Below are positions 47,793 to 59,235 of a stretch of DNA of 64,000 nt, piece after piece. How positions within the stretch are numbered: position 1 is the stretch's first letter; each line of letters opens with the position of its first letter. Where the stretch lies: positions 43,531,034-43,595,033 of the forward strand of contig NC_133169.1 in assembly GCF_040802235.1 (NCBI RefSeq), in the 5' to 3' direction. This DNA comes from Manis javanica. Its lineage: Eukaryota; Chordata; Mammalia; Pholidota; Manidae. Under the pieces are notes generated by a model, which saw only the letters and a list, made by a program, of their open reading frames with translations, was not told the origin of the DNA and did no database searches. The translations under genes were made by a program, and so were the position numbers.

Positions 47793-48557
47793 AACCGCAG
47801 CATAGTCCGGATCTCTGTGGAGGCTTTTTGATGATCATTCCCCTGGCACAAGTCCTCCAGAGAGTGCTGATGCCAGAAGCTCCTCCTCGTATCATATCTT
47901 AGTTCATTTTCTGGGTATCCAAGCTAGGCCTTGATCTTCTGCATAGAAACAAACAGACCCTTTGCCCACACTTTGACATGCCCTCTATACCACTGTGCAG
48001 AACTCATTGGAGGTCAGCACACAGTAACTGCTTTTTTTTTTTTTAAGAGAAAGGAATAATATCAGAAAAGAGTACCTCCATAGCTGATCATCTGACACCC
48101 TTTAAGTGATCAACATTAAGGATATTTAAAGCATGCGTTGATCTTTCATTTACCAATAGTTTCATCCTATCAAGGAGTAATCCCCATTTTCTTTCTTTCT
48201 TTCTTTCTTTTTTTTTTAAATTTTTAATCTACACTTACATGAGGAATACTATGTTTACTATGCTCTCCCCTATATCAGGTCCCCCCTAACAACCACATTA
48301 TGATTACTGTCCATCAGCTTAGCAAAATGTTGTAGAGTCACTACTTGTCCTCTCTGTGTTGTGCAGCCCTCCCTCCCCTTTCTCCCTCCCCCCTATGCAT
48401 GCTAATCTTAATACCCTCTTTCTTCTCCCCCCCCTATCCCTCCCTGCCCACCCATCCTCCCCAGTTCCTTTCCCTTTGGTACCTGTTAGTCCATTTTTGG
48501 GTTCCGTAATTACGCTGCTCTTCTGTTCCTTCAGTTTTTCCTTTGTTCCTATACTCC

Positions 48558-51500
48558 TCAGATGAGTGAAATCATTTCGTATTTCTCTTTCTCCGCTTGG
48601 CTTATTTCACTGAGCATAATACTCTCCAGCTCCATCCATGTTGCTGCAAATGGTTGGATTTTTCCACTTCTTATGGCTGAGTAGTATTCCATTGTGTATA
48701 TGTACCACTTCTTCTTTATCCATTCATCTACCGATGGACATTTAGGTTGCTTCCAATTCTTGGCTATTGTAAATAGTGCTGCGATAAACATAGGGGTGCA
48801 TCTGTCTTTCTCAAACTTGATTGCTGCGTTCTTAGGGTAAATTCCTAGGAGTAGAATTCCTGGGTCAAATTGTAGGTCTGTTTTGAGCATTTTGATGAAC
48901 CTCCATACTGCTTTCCACAGTGGTTGAACTAATTTACATTCCCACCAGCAGTGTAGGAGGGTTCCCCTTTCTCCACAGCCTCGCCAACATTTGTTGTTGT
49001 TTGTCTTTTGGATGGCAGCTATCCTTACTGGTGTGAGGTGATACCTCATTGTAGTTTTAATTTGCATTTCTCTGATAATTAGCGATGTGGAGCATCTTTT
49101 CATGTGTCTGTTGGCCATCTGTACTTCTTTTTTAGAGAACTGTCTGTTTAGTTCCTCTGCCCATTTTTTAATTGGGTTATTTGTTTTTTGTTTGTTGAGG
49201 CATGTGAGCTCTTTATATATTCTGGACGTCAAGCCTTTATCGGATCTGTCATTTTCAAATATATTCTCCCATACTGTAGGGTTACTTTCTGTTCTATTGA
49301 TGGTGTCTTTTGCTGTACAGAAGCTTTTCAGCTTAATGTAGTCCCACTTGCTCATTTTTGCTGTTGTTTTCCTTGCCCGGGGAGATATGTTCAAGAAGAG
49401 GTCACTCATGTTTATGTCTAAGAGGTTTTTGCATATGTTTTTTTCCAAGAGTTTAATGGTTTCATGACTTACATTCAGGTCTTTGATCCATTTTGAGTTT
49501 ACCTTTGTATATGGAGTTAGACATTGGTCCAATTTCATTCTCCTACATGTAGCTGTTCAGTTTTGCCAGCACCATCTGTTGAAGAGACTGTCATTTTGCC
49601 ATTGTATGTCCATGGCTCCTTTATCAAATATTAATTGACCATATATGTTTGGGTTAATTTCTGGTGTCTCTAATCTGTTCCACTGGTCTGTGGCTCTGTT
49701 CTTGTGCCAGTACCAAATTGTCTTGATTACTATGGCTTTGTAGTAGAGCATGAAGTTGGGGAGTGAGATCCCCCCTACTTTATTCTTCCTTTTCAGGATT
49801 GCTTTGGCTATTCGGGGTCTTTGGTGTTTCCATATGAATTTTTGAATTATTTGTTCCAATTCATTGAAGAATGTTGCTGGTAATTTGAGAGGGATTGCAT
49901 CAAATCTGTATATTGCTTTGGGCAGGATGGCCATTTTGACGATATTAATTCTTCCTAGCCATGAGCATGGGATGAGTTTCCATTTATTAGTGTCCCCTTT
50001 AATTTCTCTTAAGAGTGACTTGTAGTTTTCAGAGTATAAGTCTTTCACTTCTTTGGTTAGGTTTATTCCTAGGTATTTTATTCTTTTTGATGCAATGGTG
50101 AATGGAATTGTTTTCCTGATTTCTCTTTCTATTGATTCATTGTTAGTGTATAGGAAAGCTACAGATTTCTGTGTGTTAATTTTGTATCCTGCAACTTTGC
50201 TGTATTCCCATATCAGTTCTAGTAGTTTTGGAGTGGAATCTTTAGGGTTTTTTATGTACAGTATCATATCATCTGCAAATAGTGACAGTTTAACTTCTTC
50301 TTTACCAATCTGGATTCCTAGTATTTCTTTGTTTTGTCTGATTGCTGAGGCTAGGACCTCCAGTACTATGTTAAATAACAGTGGGGAGAGTGGGCATCCC
50401 TGTCTGGTTCCCGATCTCAGTGGAAATGCTTTCAGCTTCTCACTGTTCAGTATAATGCTGGCTGCCGGTTTATCATATCTGGCCTTTATTATGTTGAGGT
50501 ACTTGCCCTCTATTCCCATTTTGCTGAGAGTTTTTATCATGAATGGATGTTGAATTTTGTCAAATGCTTTTTCAGCATCTATGGAGATGATCATGTGGTT
50601 TTTGTCTTTCTTTTTGTTGATGTGGTGGATGATGTTGATGGATTTTCGAATGTTGTAACATCCTTGCATCTTTGGGATGAACCCCAATTGGTCATGGTGT
50701 ATGATCCTTTTGATATACTGTTGAATTCTGTGTTAATATTTTATTGAGTATTTTTGCATCTACATTCATCAGGGATATTGGTCTGTAATTTTCTTTTTTG
50801 GTGGGGTCTTTGCCTGGTTTTGGTATTAGTCTGATGTTGGCTTCATAGAATGAGTTTGGGAGTATTCCCTCTTCTTCTATTTTGTGGAACACTTTAAGGA
50901 GAATGGGTATTATGTCTTCTCTGTGTGTCTGATAAAATTCTGAGGTAAATCCATCCGGCCCCGGGGTTTTGTTCTTAGGTAGTTTTTTGATTACCATTTC
51001 AATTTCTTTGCTCGTAATTGGTTTGTTTAACTTTTGTGTTTCTTTCTTGGTCAGTCTTGGGAGGTTGTATTTTTCTAGGAAGTTGTCCATTTCTTCTAGG
51101 TTTTCCAGCTTGTTGGCATGTAGGTTTTCATAGTAGTCTTTAATAATTCTTTGTATTTCTGTGGACTCTGTAGTGATTTTTCCATTCTCATTTCTGATTA
51201 TGTTGATTTGTGTTGATTCTCTTTTTCTCTTAATAAGTTGGGCTAGAGGCTTATCTATTTTGTTCATTTTGTCGAAGAACCAGCTCTTGGTTTCGTTGAT
51301 TTTTGCTATTGTTTTATTTTTCTCAATTTTGTTTATTTCTTCTCTGATCTTTATTATATCCCTCCTTCTGATGACTTTAGGCCTCATTTGTTCTTCTTTT
51401 TACAGTTTTGATAATTGTGATGTTAGACTATTCATTTGGGATTGTTCTTCCTTCTTCAAGTGTGCCTGGATTGCTATATACTTTCCTCTTAAGAGTGCTT

Positions 51501-52371
51501 TTGCTGCGTCCCACAGACTTTGGGGCTTAGTGTTGTTGTTGTCATTTCTTTCTATATATTCCTTGATCTCTATTTTGATTTGTTCATTGATCCATTGATT
51601 ATTTAGTAGCATGTTGTTAAGCCTCCATGTGTTTGTGAGCCTTTTTGTTTTCTTTGTAGAATTTATTTCTACTTTTATACATTTGTGTTCTGAAAAATTG
51701 GTTGGTAGAATTTCAATATTTTGGAATTTACTGAGGCTCTTTTTGTGAGCTAGTATGTGGTCTATTCTAGAGAATGTTCCATGTGCACTTGAGAAGAGTG
51801 TATATCCTGTTCCTTTTGGATGTAGAGTTCTATAGATGTCTATTAGGTCCATCTGTTCTAGTGTGTTGTTCAGTGCCTGTGTGTCCTTACTTATTTTCTT
51901 CCCGGTGGGTCTATCCTTTGGGCTGAGTGGTGTGTTGAAGTCTCCTACAATGAATGCATTGCTGTCTATTTCCCTCTTTAGTTCTGTTAGTATTTGCTTC
52001 ACATATGCTGGTGCTCCTGTATTGGGTGCATATATATTTAGAATGGTTATATCCTCTTGTTGGACTGAGCCCTTTATCATTATGTAGTATCCTTCTTTAT
52101 CTCTTGTTACTTTCTGTGTTTTGAACTCTATTTTGTCTGATATTAGTACTGCAACCCCTGCTTTCTTCTCACCGTGGTTTGCCTGAAATACGTTTTTCCA
52201 TCCTTTGAATTTTAGTCTATGCTTATCTTTGGGTTTAAGGTGAGTTTCTTGTAAGCAGCATATAGATGGGTCTTGCTTTTTTATCCATTCTATTACTCTA
52301 TGTCTTTTGATTGGTTTATTAAGTCCATTTACATTTAGGGTGACTATTGAGAGATATGTACTTATTGCCAT
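48558..52371 (-). pseudogene. LINE-1 ORF2 of the full-length element, broken
   Basis: About 1,270 codons. The endonuclease (52371 to about 51650) is complete, with its catalytic segments [17 protein letters not shown] and SRIDHILAH. The reverse transcriptase has FADD. The C-terminal CWRGCGERG motif is present. Breaks are a TAA at 51400-51402 (GAA in the other copy), the shared 2-nt deletion at 50728-50735, and a TGA at 49557-49559 (TGG in the other copy). It is not autonomous as it stands. Confidence 0.92.
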
Positions 52372-52566
52372 TGCAGGCTTTAGATTCGTGGTTACCGAAG
52401 GTTCAAGGTTAGCTTCTTTAGTATCTTACTGTCTAACTTAGCTCGCTTATTGAGCTGTTATATACACTGTCTGGAGATTCTTTTCTTCTCTCCCTTCTTA
52501 TTCCTCCTCCTCCATTCTTTATATGTTGTGTGTTTTGTTCTGTGCTCTTTTTGGGGGTGCTCCCAT

Positions 52567-53640
52567 CTAGAGCAGTTCCTGTAGGATGCCCTGTAGACGT
52601 GGTTTGTGGGAAGCAAATTCCCTCAGCTTTTGCTTGTCTGGAAATTGTTTAATCCCACCATCATATTTAAATGATAGTCGTGCTGGATACAGTATCCTTG
52701 ATTCAAGGCCCTTCTGTTTCAATCCATTAAGTATATCATGCCATTCTCTTCTGGCCTGTAGGGTTTCTGTCGAGAAGTCTGATGTTAGCCTGATGGGTTT
52801 TCCTTTATAGGTGACCTTTTTCTCTCTAGCTGCCTTTAAAACTCTTTCCTTGTCCTTGATCCTTGCCATTTTAATTACTATGTGTCTTGGTGTTGTCCTC
52901 CTTGGATCCTTTCTGTTGGGGGTTCTGTGTAATTCCATGTTCTGTTCGATTATTTCCTCCCCCAGTTTGGGGAAGTTTTCAGCAATTATTTCTTCAAAGA
53001 GACTTTCTATCCCTTTTCCTCTTTCTTCTACTTCTGGTATCCCTATAATACGAATATTATTCCTTTTGGCTTGGTCACATAGTTCTCTTAGTGTTGTTTC
53101 ATTCCTGGAGATCCTTTTATCTCTCTCTATGTCAGCTTCTATACGTTCCTGTTCTCTGGCTTCTATTCCTTCAATGGCCTCTTGCTTCTTATCCATTCTG
53201 CTTATAAATCCTTCCAGGGATTGTTTCACTTCTGTGATCTCCTTCCTGACATCTGTGATCTCCTTCCAGACTTCATCCCACTGCTCTTGCATTTTTCTCT
53301 GCATCTCTGTCAGCATGTTCATGATTTTTATTTTTAATTCTTTTTCAGGAGGACTGGTTAGGTCTGTCTCCTTCTCAGGTGTTGTCTCTGTGATCTTTGT
53401 CTGCCTGTAGTTTTGCCTTTTCATGGTGATAGGTATAGTTTGCAGAGCTGGTACAAGTGACCGCTGGAAGAGCTTCCATTTTTGTTGGTTTGTGGCCTTT
53501 CTGTCCTCAGAGAATAGCGACCTATTATGGCTTGTGCTGGGCAGCTGTGTGCAGACAGCGCTTCTGCTTCCTGCCCGGTTGCTATGGGGTTTATCTCCGC
53601 TGTTGCTGTGGGTGTGACCTCGCTGGGGCTGCTCCTTCAA
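52567..53640 (-). CDS. LINE-1 ORF1 protein, open reading frame intact
   Basis: ORF1p is a trimeric RNA-binding chaperone that coats L1 RNA. The frame is open for 357 codons. A methionine at codon 73 (53424), beginning MKRQNYRQ, is a plausible alternative start giving about 285 residues. The stretch from residue 100 to about 185 is strongly charged with heptad spacing (coiled coil). The RRM covers about 190-285, with NNIRIIGIPE at its start. The C-terminal domain has the RRTTPRHIVIK and ETLQARREW blocks. It precedes ORF2 by about 195 nt, as usual in mammalian L1. Expression is not shown, and the adjacent ORF2 is defective. Confidence 0.85.
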   Translation of the reverse strand: MKEQPQRGHTHSNSGDKPHSNRAGSRSAVCTQLPSTSHNRSLFSEDRKATNQQKWKLFQRSLVPALQTIPITMKRQNYRQTKITETTPEKETDLTSPPEKELKIKIMNMLTEMQRKMQEQWDEVWKEITDVRKEITEVKQSLEGFISRMDKKQEAIEGIEAREQERIEADIERDKRISRNETTLRELCDQAKRNNIRIIGIPEVEERGKGIESLFEEIIAENFPKLGEEIIEQNMELHRTPNRKDPRRTTPRHIVIKMARIKDKERVLKAAREKKVTYKGKPIRLTSDFSTETLQARREWHDILNGLKQKGLESRILYPARLSFKYDGGIKQFPDKQKLREFASHKPRLQGILQELL

Positions 53641-55024
53641 AATGGTGGAGCCCCGTTGGAGGGGGAGCGGCCGGGAGGCTATTTATCTCCGTAAGGGGCC
53701 TCTGTGCTCCCTGCTGCCCAGGGGGTTAGAGTGCCCAGAGATCCCCAGATTCCCTGCCTCTGGTCTAAGTGACCTGTCTTGCCCCTTTAAGACTTCCAAA
53801 AAGCACTCTCCAAACCAAAACAAAAACACCAACAATGAGAGAGGGAACAGAAAAAAAAAAAAAAAGAAAAAGAAAAAACACGCGATTTTTTTTTTTTGTC
53901 CTTAGGCGCTGGTCCCAGGCACCCGCTCACTGTTCCTGCTGCCCTGTCTCCCTAGCAACAGGGTCCCTGTCCCTTCAAGGCTTCCAAAAAGCACCCTCCC
54001 ACCAGTCCCGTAGGGAAAAACATGGGATATTCTTTGTCCTCAGGCGCCGGTCCCAGGCACCCGCTCACCAGTCCCTCCATCCTGCCTCCCTAGCACCACG
54101 GTCCCTGTCGCTTTAAGGCTTCCAAAAAGCACTTTCCGAAAAGAGAAAAAAAAGGGGAAAAACGTGCGATTTCCTCCGTCCTCAGGTGCCGGTCTCAGGC
54201 ACCCGCCCACTGGTCCCACAGGGAAAAATGCGGGATATTCTTTGTCCTCAGGCGCCGGTCCCAGGCACCCGCTCACCAGTCCCTCCGTCCTGCCTCCCTA
54301 GCACCAGGTTCCCTGTCCCTTTAAGGCTTCCAAAAAGCACTTGCCGAAAAGAGAAAAAAAAGGGGAAAAATGTGCGATTTCCTCCGTCCTCAGGTGCCGG
54401 TCTCAGGCACCCGCCCACTGGTCCCACAGGGAAAAATGCGGGATATTCTTTGTCCTCCGGCGCCGGTCCCAGGCACCCGCGCACCAGTCCCGTCGCCCTG
54501 CCTCCCTAGCACCGCAGTCCCTGTCCCTTTAAGGCTTCCAAAAAGCGCTCACCAAAAAGAGAGAAAAAATGGGGAAAAACGCACGATTTCTTCCGTCCTC
54601 AGGCGCCGGTCTCAGGCACCCGCCCACTGGTCCTGCAGCGAAAAATGCGGTATATTCTTTGTCCTCAGGCACCGGTCTCAGGCACCTGCTCACCGGTCCC
54701 GCCACCCTGCCTCCCTAGCAACAGGGGCCCTGTCCCTTTAAGGCTTCCAAAAAGCACTCGCCAAAAAAAAAAACCGCTGCGGTTTCTTTCCACCTGCCAG
54801 GAGCTGGGGGGAGGGGCGCTCGGGTCCTGCCGGCCCGGGGCTTGTATCTTACCCCCTTCGCAAGGCACTGGGTTCTTGCAGGTGTGGATGTGGTCTGGAT
54901 GTTGTCCTGTGTCCTGTGGTCTCTATTTTAGGAAGATTTTTCTTTGTTATATTTTCATAGCTCTATGTGTTTTTGGGAGGAGATTTCCACTGCTCTACTC
55001 ACGCTGCCATCCTGGCTCCACCTC
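53641..55024 (-). promoter_or_regulatory. LINE-1 5'UTR with tandem monomers
   Basis: The GC-rich 5'UTR would carry the internal Pol II promoter of the element. Between 53880 and 54780 it holds direct repeats of about 206 bp: the same TGTCCTCAGGCGCCGG-type block starts near 54036, 54243, 54449 and 54660. Each unit is built from a part of about 140 bp and a related part of about 66 bp, and there is one partial unit near 53899. The first bases (55005-55024) resemble the YY1-like L1 start. Confidence 0.85.
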
Positions 55025-55040
55025 GATGTGGTCTCACTTT
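55025..55040 (-). repeat. 16-bp target-site duplication, right copy
   Basis: Exact repeat of 46368-46383 at the 5' end of the L1. Confidence 0.9.
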
Positions 55041-55172
55041 AAAGCCAGGCCACACTCTACAAACTGATAAAGTGCAGATTTTAGACAATGTCTTAATGAA
55101 CTATAGCCTTCAAAAAATAGAGCTTCAGGGAAGCTATTAAAAAATTATTAAATTGCTTTATCCTCAGGAGGC

Positions 55173-55959
55173 ATGGTAGAGTCAAGGACATTGGCCAGCA
55201 TCACGGCAGTGACAGGATTCCTCCTGGGGGGATTCTCTGACACCAGAGAGCTCCAAGTTCTACATGCCTTTCTTTTTTTTACTGATTTACTTGGCAACAC
55301 TGTTGGGAAACATTCTCAGATCTTACTGGTGATACACTTTGCAGGGTCTGAGTTGTCCATCCTCACCACCATGTCCTATAACCGCTATGTGGCCATCTGC
55401 CACCCCCTGCACTATGAGGTCATCATGAACAAGACAGCATGTAGGAAGTTGGCAGCTGCCTCCTGGGTCTATGGAGGATTCTTCGGAGGTCTATATGTGA
55501 CTGGCACTTTCTCTTTATCTTTCTGTTGTTCCAGAAGAGTCCCACAGTTTTTCTGTGATGTTCCCTCATTATTGAAGATTTCTTGCTCTAAAGATCATAT
55601 TACTATTAATGTCATTGTGGCCATTGGGATATTTTATTGGGTTTTTTGTTTACTTGTCATTGTTTTCTCATACATCTATATTTTCAATACAGTGCTATGA
55701 ATCCCATCTGTACAAGGCAGGTCACAAGCTCTCTCCACCTGCCTTCCCCATCTCATGGCTGTGTCCACCTTTCCCCTGACAGGAGCCATTGCCTATTTGA
55801 AACCAGTGCCTGAGTCCCCATCTCTCCTGGTGTTGCTGCTCTCATGCTGTACACAGTGCTCCTCCCTCTCTGAACCACATTATCTACAGCCTTAGGAACA
55901 GAGAAATCAAGGCAGCCCTGAGAAAGCTCCTGTGGAAAATAGGTGGCAGTATGAAATAG
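55173..55959 (+). pseudogene. olfactory receptor pseudogene OR-C, OR14-like
   Basis: The start ATG (55173) follows a good acceptor (TTTATCCTCAG) as in OR coding exons. TM1 is cut short. The rest of TM1, all of TM2 and the start of TM3 (roughly 50 codons) are deleted. MSYNRYVAICHPLHY, FFCDVPSLLKISC and the TM5 segment are intact. A TGA (55698-55700) ends the frame where related ORs have Arg, and another frameshift lies near 55860 before the TM7 remnant. The natural stop would be TAG at 55957-55959. It shares Asn in place of the DRY Asp with OR-B. It lies on the opposite strand to OR-A and OR-B. Confidence 0.87.
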
Positions 55960-56599
55960 GAGAAATGGAAATTCAATTGCCAGAGCTGAATTTTTTTATT
56001 TGTTATTCTCATTAACAGTCTTTATGATATTGGATGTGTAGCAATTCTTCTCAGTTGGTTTTCTAAAAAAAAAATCTAAGTTTGAAAGATTGGAATTCCC
56101 CCAGCTTCAAAAAAGCTCTAGTTTTTATCAAGATGTATTTCACTTAGTGAATCTACCCTTGCATTTATCTTATCTTACTGACTTTAGCAAATTTACTTTC
56201 ATACAATAATTTTGTTTACCAGTTTCAACAATAAAAGGCTACTAAATTTGGACTATTTCTTTTTGTGTCTTATTTTCAAACATTACATTCATATCAAATT
56301 TTAGTTAATTCAAAAATCATATACAGAGAATAGAACAATTGCACATATTAAAATTAATGCACTGAATTTCATGAATTTTACACAAATTCTTTTATCAGTG
56401 TTTAGATATTATTAGGTAGTGGACATTCCAAAAGAGATGTGTTAATGTGTTTGAAAACTGAGGTTGTATTTAATGTTCCATTATTGTGCTGGTGTATCCT
56501 AGCAGACACTAGTTTCATTTGTGTGATGTATTTTAAAGTAAATTTTTATCAATATGGTACCAAATGCACTATTTAGTTATATTCCTTCTTATTCTATTA
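55960..56599. other. AT-rich sequence, nothing recognised
   Basis: Downstream flank of OR-C with no open frame of note and no recognised repeat. Confidence 0.4.
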
Positions 56600-58380
56600 G
56601 AAACATTGCTTTTCATAAACTCATAAAAACAGAGTTGAATGGTGATTACCAGATGGGTGGGGGTAGGTATTTGGGTTAGATTTTTTAAGGGTACAAACTT
56701 GGAACTAATAGATAAACAAGCCCTGGGGATATAATGCACACATAGTGATTATACACAACGCTGTCTTATAAACTTCAAAGTCTCTAAGACACTAGATCTT
56801 GTTTCCACCAAAAATCCCAAGAAATTATAATAATTGGATATGATAAAGGTCAGCTAACACTATAGTGGTTATTATACTGCAATACTTGATGAATCAAACC
56901 AACATACCATAAGCTTACAAAATGTTATATGAAATTATATCAATAAAATAAATTTTAAAAGAATGTTATATGAATTACATAGTGTTTTCCAAACTTGGAA
57001 AATCCAGAATCTTTTTTTGCTTAGTGTAAAAATTCATAGGGTTTTTAAATAATTAAGTTAAACAAGCACAGACACATCAAAAGACCAGAAGTAAATTTTT
57101 CTCAGTTGATTTCCTATGTGTCCAATGCTTGATTTGTAGTATGGGAATCTAAGTTTAAAGAAGAGTAAGAGGAATCATTAGAAATAAAATTGCTCTTTAG
57201 TTAGGCAGATGTGCAGCATTTATTTTTGGGTATCCAATTCAGTAAGAATTTTTTAGTAGAAATTTAAAGGAAATTAGTTAAATAAATAAATACCATATAA
57301 TCTCATTTATGTGTGAAATACATATACAAAGCAAAAGAGAATTAACAAAATAGCAGGAGGCTCATATAGACTGAGAAGGGACTGGTGGCTACCATGGGGA
57401 GGGCTTGGAATGTGTGCATTGGGGGAGGGAGGGTGATAAAGGGACACAGAAATTGTCAATCATAAGTCTGTCACAAAACTTTAGAACAGTGTGGAGAATA
57501 TGTAATGTTTTTCTATGTTGACACTAACTATACTAGTTGATAAGATTTAATAATATGAGTAACTGTTGAGCCACTGTGTTATATAATTGAAACCAATATA
57601 AGATTGTCTATCAACTATACTTCAATTCAAAAAAGAAAAAAAATAAGCAATAACACCTAAAATAAAAAAGTATCTGCACAACAAAGGAAATAACCAACAA
57701 AATAAAAATGAAACCTATGGAATGGGAAAATACTTGAAAATCATAAATCTGATAATGGGCTAATGACTAAAATATGCAAGGATTCATACACCATAGAAAC
57801 ATAATATGATTAAAATATAGGCAATGGACCTGAACAAATGTTTTTTCTAAAAGTGGACATAGAAGTTGTGAACAGGAAAATTAAAAAATAGCCAGTATCA
57901 CTAATCATCTACAAAAAAATGCCAAGAAAACCATAATGAGGTACAATTCATTTATTAGGATAACCTTTATTAATAAAAAACACATAATGTTGGTGAAGAT
58001 ACAGAGAATAGGGAACACTTTTACACTGTTCATAAGAATATAAATTGATACAAACATTATAACAGTTTAATATCAGGCTTATACCTGTGCTTTTATGTTT
58101 ATTGGAAGAATTATTCACTAAAAGAAACACATGGTAACTTCAGTAGTGCAGGTGAAGATTTGGTGATATGGGTAACTGTTGAACCACTGTGTTGTACATT
58201 GGAAACCAATGAAAGATTGTATGTCAATGAAATTAAATTAATTTTTCAATTCATTTAAAAAAATAAAGACAACAGCCAGCTAAATGTCTTTCAACCAATG
58301 AATAAAGAAATGTAGCAAGTGTGGATAATGCATGGAATTGATTGTCACAATGAAGTATCATTTAGCATAAAAATGGGTGG
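56600..58380 (+). mobile_element. chain of old LINE-1 3' fragments, plus strand
   Basis: Three old L1 3' ends follow each other: 3'UTR at about 56600-56960, 3'UTR at about 57290-57635 ending in an A-rich tail, and a decayed ORF2 tail plus 3'UTR at about 57700-58260. A short ORF2 piece follows at 58270-58380. None has a usable frame. Boundaries are approximate. Confidence 0.65.
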
Positions 58381-58382
58381 AC

Positions 58383-59235
58383 CATTTTGTCCCCTTCATG
58401 TATTTACCCCATCACTCCAGTCCTTCCCTCTGGTAACTGCTGTCTGTTTTCCATGTTTATAGGACTATTTCTTTTTTGTTTGAGGGTTTTGTTTTTTTTT
58501 TAGATTCCACATATAAGTGAAATCATATGGTATTTGTCTTTTTCTGCCTGGTGTTTTTCACATAGCATATTACCCAATAGGTCCAACCATGTCACAAATG
58601 ACAAATTTCCTTCTTTTTTGTGACTGAGTAATAGTCCATTGGGTATATGTGCTAATCTTCTATGTCCATTCATCAGTCTATTAATATTTGGGTTGCTTCC
58701 ATGTCTTGGTTACTGTATGTAAATAATGGTTCTATGAACATAGGTAAGCATATATATATTTGAATTAACAATTTTGCTTTCTTCAGATAAATTCCCAGAA
58801 GTGGAATTGCTGGGTTACATGTTTTTTTTTGTTTTTAATTTTTAGAGGAATCTCAATGTTGTTGCCCACATTTCACCAATTTACATTCCCACTAACAGTG
58901 CCTGAGGTTTCCCTTTTCTCTTCATACTTACCAACACTTGTTATTGCTTTTCCTTTGGATAGTGGTCATTCTGACTGGTATGAGGAGATATCTCATTGTG
59001 GTTTTGACTTGCATTTCCCTGATGATTAGTGATGTGGAGCATCTCTTCATGTGCCTGTTGGCCATCTGTATGTGCTCCTTGGAAAAATGTCTGTTCAGAT
59101 CTCTGCCCACTTTTTAAAAGGGTTATTTGTTTTCTTGGTCTTGAGGCACATGAATTATTTATATATTTTAGATGTTAACCTCTAATTGGATCAATTATTT
59201 ATGAATATATTATCCTGGACTGTAGGTTGCCTTTC
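58383..59235 (-). mobile_element. old LINE-1 3' fragment, minus strand
   Basis: Antisense 3'UTR and ORF2 tail, with the NNKCW motif readable near 58930, fading out near 59235. Confidence 0.75.

Larger units (their letters stand above)
46384..55024 (-). mobile_element. full-length young composite LINE-1 (8.6 kb)
   Basis: Runs in L1 sense from a canonical 5' start resembling GAGGTGGAGCCAGGATGGC (55024) through a monomer-type 5'UTR, an open ORF1, a broken ORF2, a G-rich 3'UTR and the env-LTR extension to the poly(A). It is unusually long because of the 5' tandem repeats and the acquired 1.8 kb at the 3' end. A perfect 16-bp target duplication shows that it is a retrotransposed copy and not a product of segmental duplication. 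Confidence 0.95.

Noticed and set aside
52567-53640. ORF1 frame as evidence of an active L1
   Set aside because: ORF1 is open, but ORF2 has two nonsense codons and a frameshift, so the element cannot be autonomous.
53838-53897. A-run followed by T-run as a functional hairpin
   Set aside because: It is a simple A-rich stretch at the inner edge of the L1 5'UTR. The runs are imperfect and no further structure supports a role.
53880-54780. Regularly spaced repeats as a CRISPR-like array
   Set aside because: The host is a eukaryote, the units are about 206 bp without unique spacers, and they lie within an L1 5'UTR.
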